Made by a program: the position numbers and the translations under genes | Shown here: positions 61,389-64,000 of the stretch, in pieces | Numbering within the stretch: position 1 is the stretch's first letter | Layout: each line of letters opens with the position of its first letter | Source: Longimicrobiales bacterium | Lineage (GTDB): Bacteria > Gemmatimonadota > Gemmatimonadetes > Longimicrobiales > Gaopeijiaceae | Direction of reading: 5' to 3' | Length of the DNA: 64,000 bases | NCBI GenBank assembly: GCA_028278645.1 | Contig: JANQDZ010000095.1 | Span: 1-64,000 of the forward strand | The notes under the pieces: generated by a model | Databases searched by the model: none | What the model was told of the DNA's origin: nothing | What the model saw: only the letters and a program-made list of their open reading frames with translations

Positions 61389-64000
61389 CTAATACCGCCT
61401 GGTTCCCAACCGATCCTGGTAGCTGCGCTGTGAGTAGTCGAAGTGCAGGTCTTCCTGGTCCGTGAGGGCGACCTCGAACCGAAAACTCCAGTTCCCCGTC
61501 GCCGTTTTCCGGAAGTCGAAATGGGCTTCCCAGCGGTGGAGGTTCCGGACGAGCTGGACGTAGTGGTCGTTGAAAGACCCGGTCAGTAGGTCATAGGAGG
61601 TCCGCCAGCTGACATCCCAGTTATCGGTAAGCGCGAATCGGAGATCGCCCTGAAGCATCTGGTTCCCTCCGGGCGCCCCATCCCGCGGGCGTTGCATGGA
61701 GAAGCTGAGGTTCGCCCTCCAGTTGCTGGCGCCGGAAGGACCTTGAGGGGGGCGGGCCTGGCTGGCTTGATTAGGATCGGCCCCGCCGGGGATGACACTC
61801 CCCTCGTCTGTGAGGGAAGGTGCAAAAGGGTTCGCCTGGGGGTCGGTGGCCGCCGCAGGAGTCGGAGGCGCCGTGGCGGCAATCTCTTCCTCTCCGCCAC
61901 CCAGGAGGCGCCCGAGGACCCTGAATGGCAGCGATTGCCCGTCCAGGGAGAACCCGAAGTTCATCGACGAAAGGTGGGGCGAGAACTTTCGGGACGACTC
62001 CCCGCCGGGGTCTCCGGCACCTCCTCCCGGCGGAGGGTCTTCGAACAGGTCATGGGTGAAGGTCAGGTTCAGCCCACGAAGGTAGTCGGAGGAGATGGTG
62101 TTGGTGAGGCGGGTGGTCTCGATCCCCCAGAGCCAATCATCGGCCTCCTTCGCCTTCTCGAAATCGTACGTGACTGCCGTGGTCCGGAGAGCCAGGATCG
62201 TCACCTTCTGCCCTGGCTCAGACGACGTAGGCCCCAAAAGTGAGTCGGCCAGGGTGGACAAGGAGTCCGCCGCAATGGAGTCCGCCAGGAGGGAATCTAT
62301 GGCGGTTTGATCGTAGAGCACCCCGGCGGAATCGAGTTTGGCCAAAAGAAGTGAGTCCTGAGAAGCCCCTGGGAACTCGTACCGGGCCGCCTCATCGGCC
62401 TGGGCCTGGAGGGCGGCCTCCTCCTTCAGCTTTGCCTCAAAGGTCTGGTTCAGCGTGATGCGGAGGGTCCTTTGAGCGCCCACCTCCGACGCCCCGAAGA
62501 CCTCCCGCTGGAGGTCCGTCGGGGAAACCTCCGGCGAGTAGGAGTAGTCGAAGCTGGGGCTCATCTTATGCCGAATCGCCTCGAAAGACCCGAACCCGGG
62601 GAAAAAACCGTAGATGTCCCCCCGCAAGGTCACTCCCAGTGATAGGCGGGAGGGGCCTGACACAAAGGACGAAGAGAGGGAATCCCGATCCGACCGTACC
62701 ATCCGCCCGGACATGCTCAAGCTGGGGGTCAGGGTGGAGGAGCCGACCAGGCGTTGTTGGTAACCCAACGACGCGTTCCACCCAGCCTCCGCTCTTGCCG
62801 AGTCCTCCAGGAAATACGGTACCTCTGGCCCGAGGGTCCCGATGAGGGGCATCCCCACGGGTACGTCTTTGACGAGGTTCTCCGTGAAGTCCAGCCCGCC
62901 CCCCAGTGAAAGGTTCCCGATGCTGAGGCTGGAGGACATCTTCGCGGAGGTCCGCACCTGGTCCGCCAAGGATGCCTTGAATGGCAGAGAGTCAGGTTGT
63001 GGGGACTTGTCGGAGGTGCTTCGGCGGAAGCTGGTCGATCCGGACCAGGTGATGTTGTTATAGAATCGCGCTCGACCGGTAGGAGCCCTCAAGAACGTCA
63101 TCGGGGAGAGGGAGAAGCTGAGGTTCGGCAGGGTCATCTCCACCCGGTCGTCCGACAGGTACTGCTTCCGGTTTGCGCTAAGGGTGAGGTTCCCGAAGCC
63201 GAACCGGTGGGTCACCCCTCCTTCGGAGTCGATGGACTGGACAACCTCACGGGGATCGAAGGAGGTCCGGCGAATCATGGAAGTGGAAGAAGCATAACTT
63301 CCCCTGAAGCGGAGCCGGGTCCGCTCGCTCATCTGCCACTGGGTGCTTCCGTTGATGGCCCTCTGCTGATCACCCCCTTCCCGCCAGAACTGGCGATAGC
63401 TGAGGTTCCCCGTGAGGAACTGCTTGGCCCAGTTGAACCGGGCGCTCCCGGTTAGAGAGAGGTGCTCCCCGCTCCACCAATCCAGGAAAACCGTGGCATC
63501 GTAGTATTCCGACATGGCCCAATAAAAGCCCAGGTTCGAGACCCTTCTGGAGTATCCCTCCGAGGTTCGAACGATGTCGTTGATGCTGAACGAGGGCGTA
63601 AGAAGCCCTGAGGACCGGCCCTGCTCCAGGTTCTGCACCATGAAAGGGAGCCAAGCAACGGGAACATCGGCGAAATAGAGCTTGACCGGCCGAGCCACCA
63701 GGAGGTTCCCCCTGACGATCTTGACGTTGTTGGACGCGAAGTGGTAATGGGGTTCCTCCAGCTCACAGGATGTGAACTGGAGATGATTCCCGAACGAAGC
63801 CGTGTCTGTGACCGACGTCAGGTCCCCGTGGACAATCCACTCACCTCCCCCCGAATACTTTGTTGTGGCGTCCAGGGCCGTACCCCGCTCTTCGGCCAGG
63901 TCAAAAACGATGATCCGGCTGTCTACCGGCTCTCCCTCCGCCGGCTGGAAGGAGGCGGCAGAACCCGACGACCACACTTTCCCTTTCTCATCGTCGTAGA
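61389..64000 (-). CDS. lptD: LPS-assembly protein LptD, C-terminal part (cut by window edge)
   Basis: LptD is the outer-membrane barrel that inserts lipopolysaccharide with LptE. About 870 codons are present and the frame is open to the right edge, so the N-terminus is missing. Recognisable are the end of the OstA jellyroll (NVKIVRGNLLVARPVKLYF), FADVPVAWLPFMVQN, GLLTPSFSINDIV and many alternating beta-strands down to the final aromatic residue. Two insertions interrupt the barrel: a helical, Asp-Ser-Leu-rich stretch (about 62210-62430) and a Pro/Ala-rich stretch (about 61740-61890). Homology to LptD is judged from the domain order; strand count and cysteines for the usual disulfides are not evident. 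Confidence 0.82.
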   Translation of the reverse strand, partial: YDDEKGKVWSSGSAASFQPAEGEPVDSRIIVFDLAEERGTALDATTKYSGGGEWIVHGDLTSVTDTASFGNHLQFTSCELEEPHYHFASNNVKIVRGNLLVARPVKLYFADVPVAWLPFMVQNLEQGRSSGLLTPSFSINDIVRTSEGYSRRVSNLGFYWAMSEYYDATVFLDWWSGEHLSLTGSARFNWAKQFLTGNLSYRQFWREGGDQQRAINGSTQWQMSERTRLRFRGSYASSTSMIRRTSFDPREVVQSIDSEGGVTHRFGFGNLTLSANRKQYLSDDRVEMTLPNLSFSLSPMTFLRAPTGRARFYNNITWSGSTSFRRSTSDKSPQPDSLPFKASLADQVRTSAKMSSSLSIGNLSLGGGLDFTENLVKDVPVGMPLIGTLGPEVPYFLEDSARAEAGWNASLGYQQRLVGSSTLTPSLSMSGRMVRSDRDSLSSSFVSGPSRLSLGVTLRGDIYGFFPGFGSFEAIRHKMSPSFDYSYSPEVSPTDLQREVFGASEVGAQRTLRITLNQTFEAKLKEEAALQAQADEAARYEFPGASQDSLLLAKLDSAGVLYDQTAIDSLLADSIAADSLSTLADSLLGPTSSEPGQKVTILALRTTAVTYDFEKAKEADDWLWGIETTRLTNTISSDYLRGLNLTFTHDLFEDPPPGGGAGDPGGESSRKFSPHLSSMNFGFSLDGQSLPFRVLGRLLGGGEEEIAATAPPTPAAATDPQANPFAPSLTDEGSVIPGGADPNQASQARPPQGPSGASNWRANLSFSMQRPRDGAPGGNQMLQGDLRFALTDNWDVSWRTSYDLLTGSFNDHYVQLVRNLHRWEAHFDFRKTATGNWSFRFEVALTDQEDLHFDYSQRSYQDRLGTRRY

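Overview
The window is a GC-rich, almost wholly protein-coding stretch of a bacterial chromosome. It suggests a diderm bacterium: it carries LptD, Lnt, LolA, TatA, a PpiD-type outer-membrane folding factor and predicted outer-membrane proteins. The gene repertoire, the Minf_1886-family protein, the partner-switching genes and the gene order resemble Gemmatimonadota. That placement is inference from gene content; no rRNA or tRNA gene is present to confirm it. No insertion sequence, prophage, CRISPR array or other mobile element is visible.

All but two genes lie on the minus strand, packed into long operons. About fifteen junctions have the 4-base overlap in which a start codon (ATGA, GTGA or TTGA) shares bases with the previous stop. 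GTG and TTG starts are common. The two plus-strand genes are a small unrecognised protein (24912-25373), convergent with prmA, and a PpiD/SurA-like foldase (54086-55915).

Layout, left to right. 1-4.7 kb: partial eno, plsC, thiL, the NAD(P)HX repair enzyme nnr and two small conserved proteins. 4.7-11.8 kb: glyA, leucine dehydrogenase, acyl-CoA dehydrogenase, 3-hydroxyacyl-CoA dehydrogenase, thiolase (ending at a textbook terminator) and a metallo-beta-lactamase-fold hydrolase. This part looks like branched-chain amino acid and acyl-CoA catabolism. 11.8-24.7 kb: a DnaQ-type exonuclease, rsmA, a SpoIIE-phosphatase/anti-sigma/STAS partner-switching module, coaD, rsmD, recJ, a zinc-ribbon coiled-coil protein, dnaG, mutS2, a YqeY protein and a HIT protein. 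25-36 kb: prmA, dnaJ, hrcA, hemW, dprA, obgE, a carboxymuconolactone-decarboxylase-like protein, a zinc-type asparaginase, an S41 protease and tmk. 36-40.8 kb: inositol-3-phosphate synthase beside a CDP-alcohol phosphatidyltransferase (a likely inositol-phospholipid pair), a YlbF protein, prmC, prfA and rpmE with its own promoter and leader hairpin. 40.9-49 kb: an envelope block of lnt, a DUF4105/Lnb-like second lipoprotein N-acyltransferase candidate, an outer-membrane protein, rimO, lolA and ftsK. 49-53.9 kb: comB, accC, accB, efp, aroQ and a TPR protein with an 11-residue tandem repeat, driven by a good sigma-70-like promoter. 54-64 kb: the foldase, tatA, a DUF4321-like protein, a polyprenyl diphosphate synthase, a large acidic TPR protein, a fibronectin-type lipoprotein and the 3' part of lptD.

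The observation most worth pursuing is the one-base-overlapping pair lnt and Lnb-like gene (40885-43682). These are two unrelated enzyme families that can each N-acylate lipoproteins. They sit in one operon with an outer-membrane protein, close to lolA. Others are a 64-codon orphan resembling the tail of a CPBP membrane protease just after the thiolase terminator, the lone plus-strand gene, the rpmE 5'-terminal hairpin, the asparaginase with a substituted zinc-ligand position and the tandem repeat.
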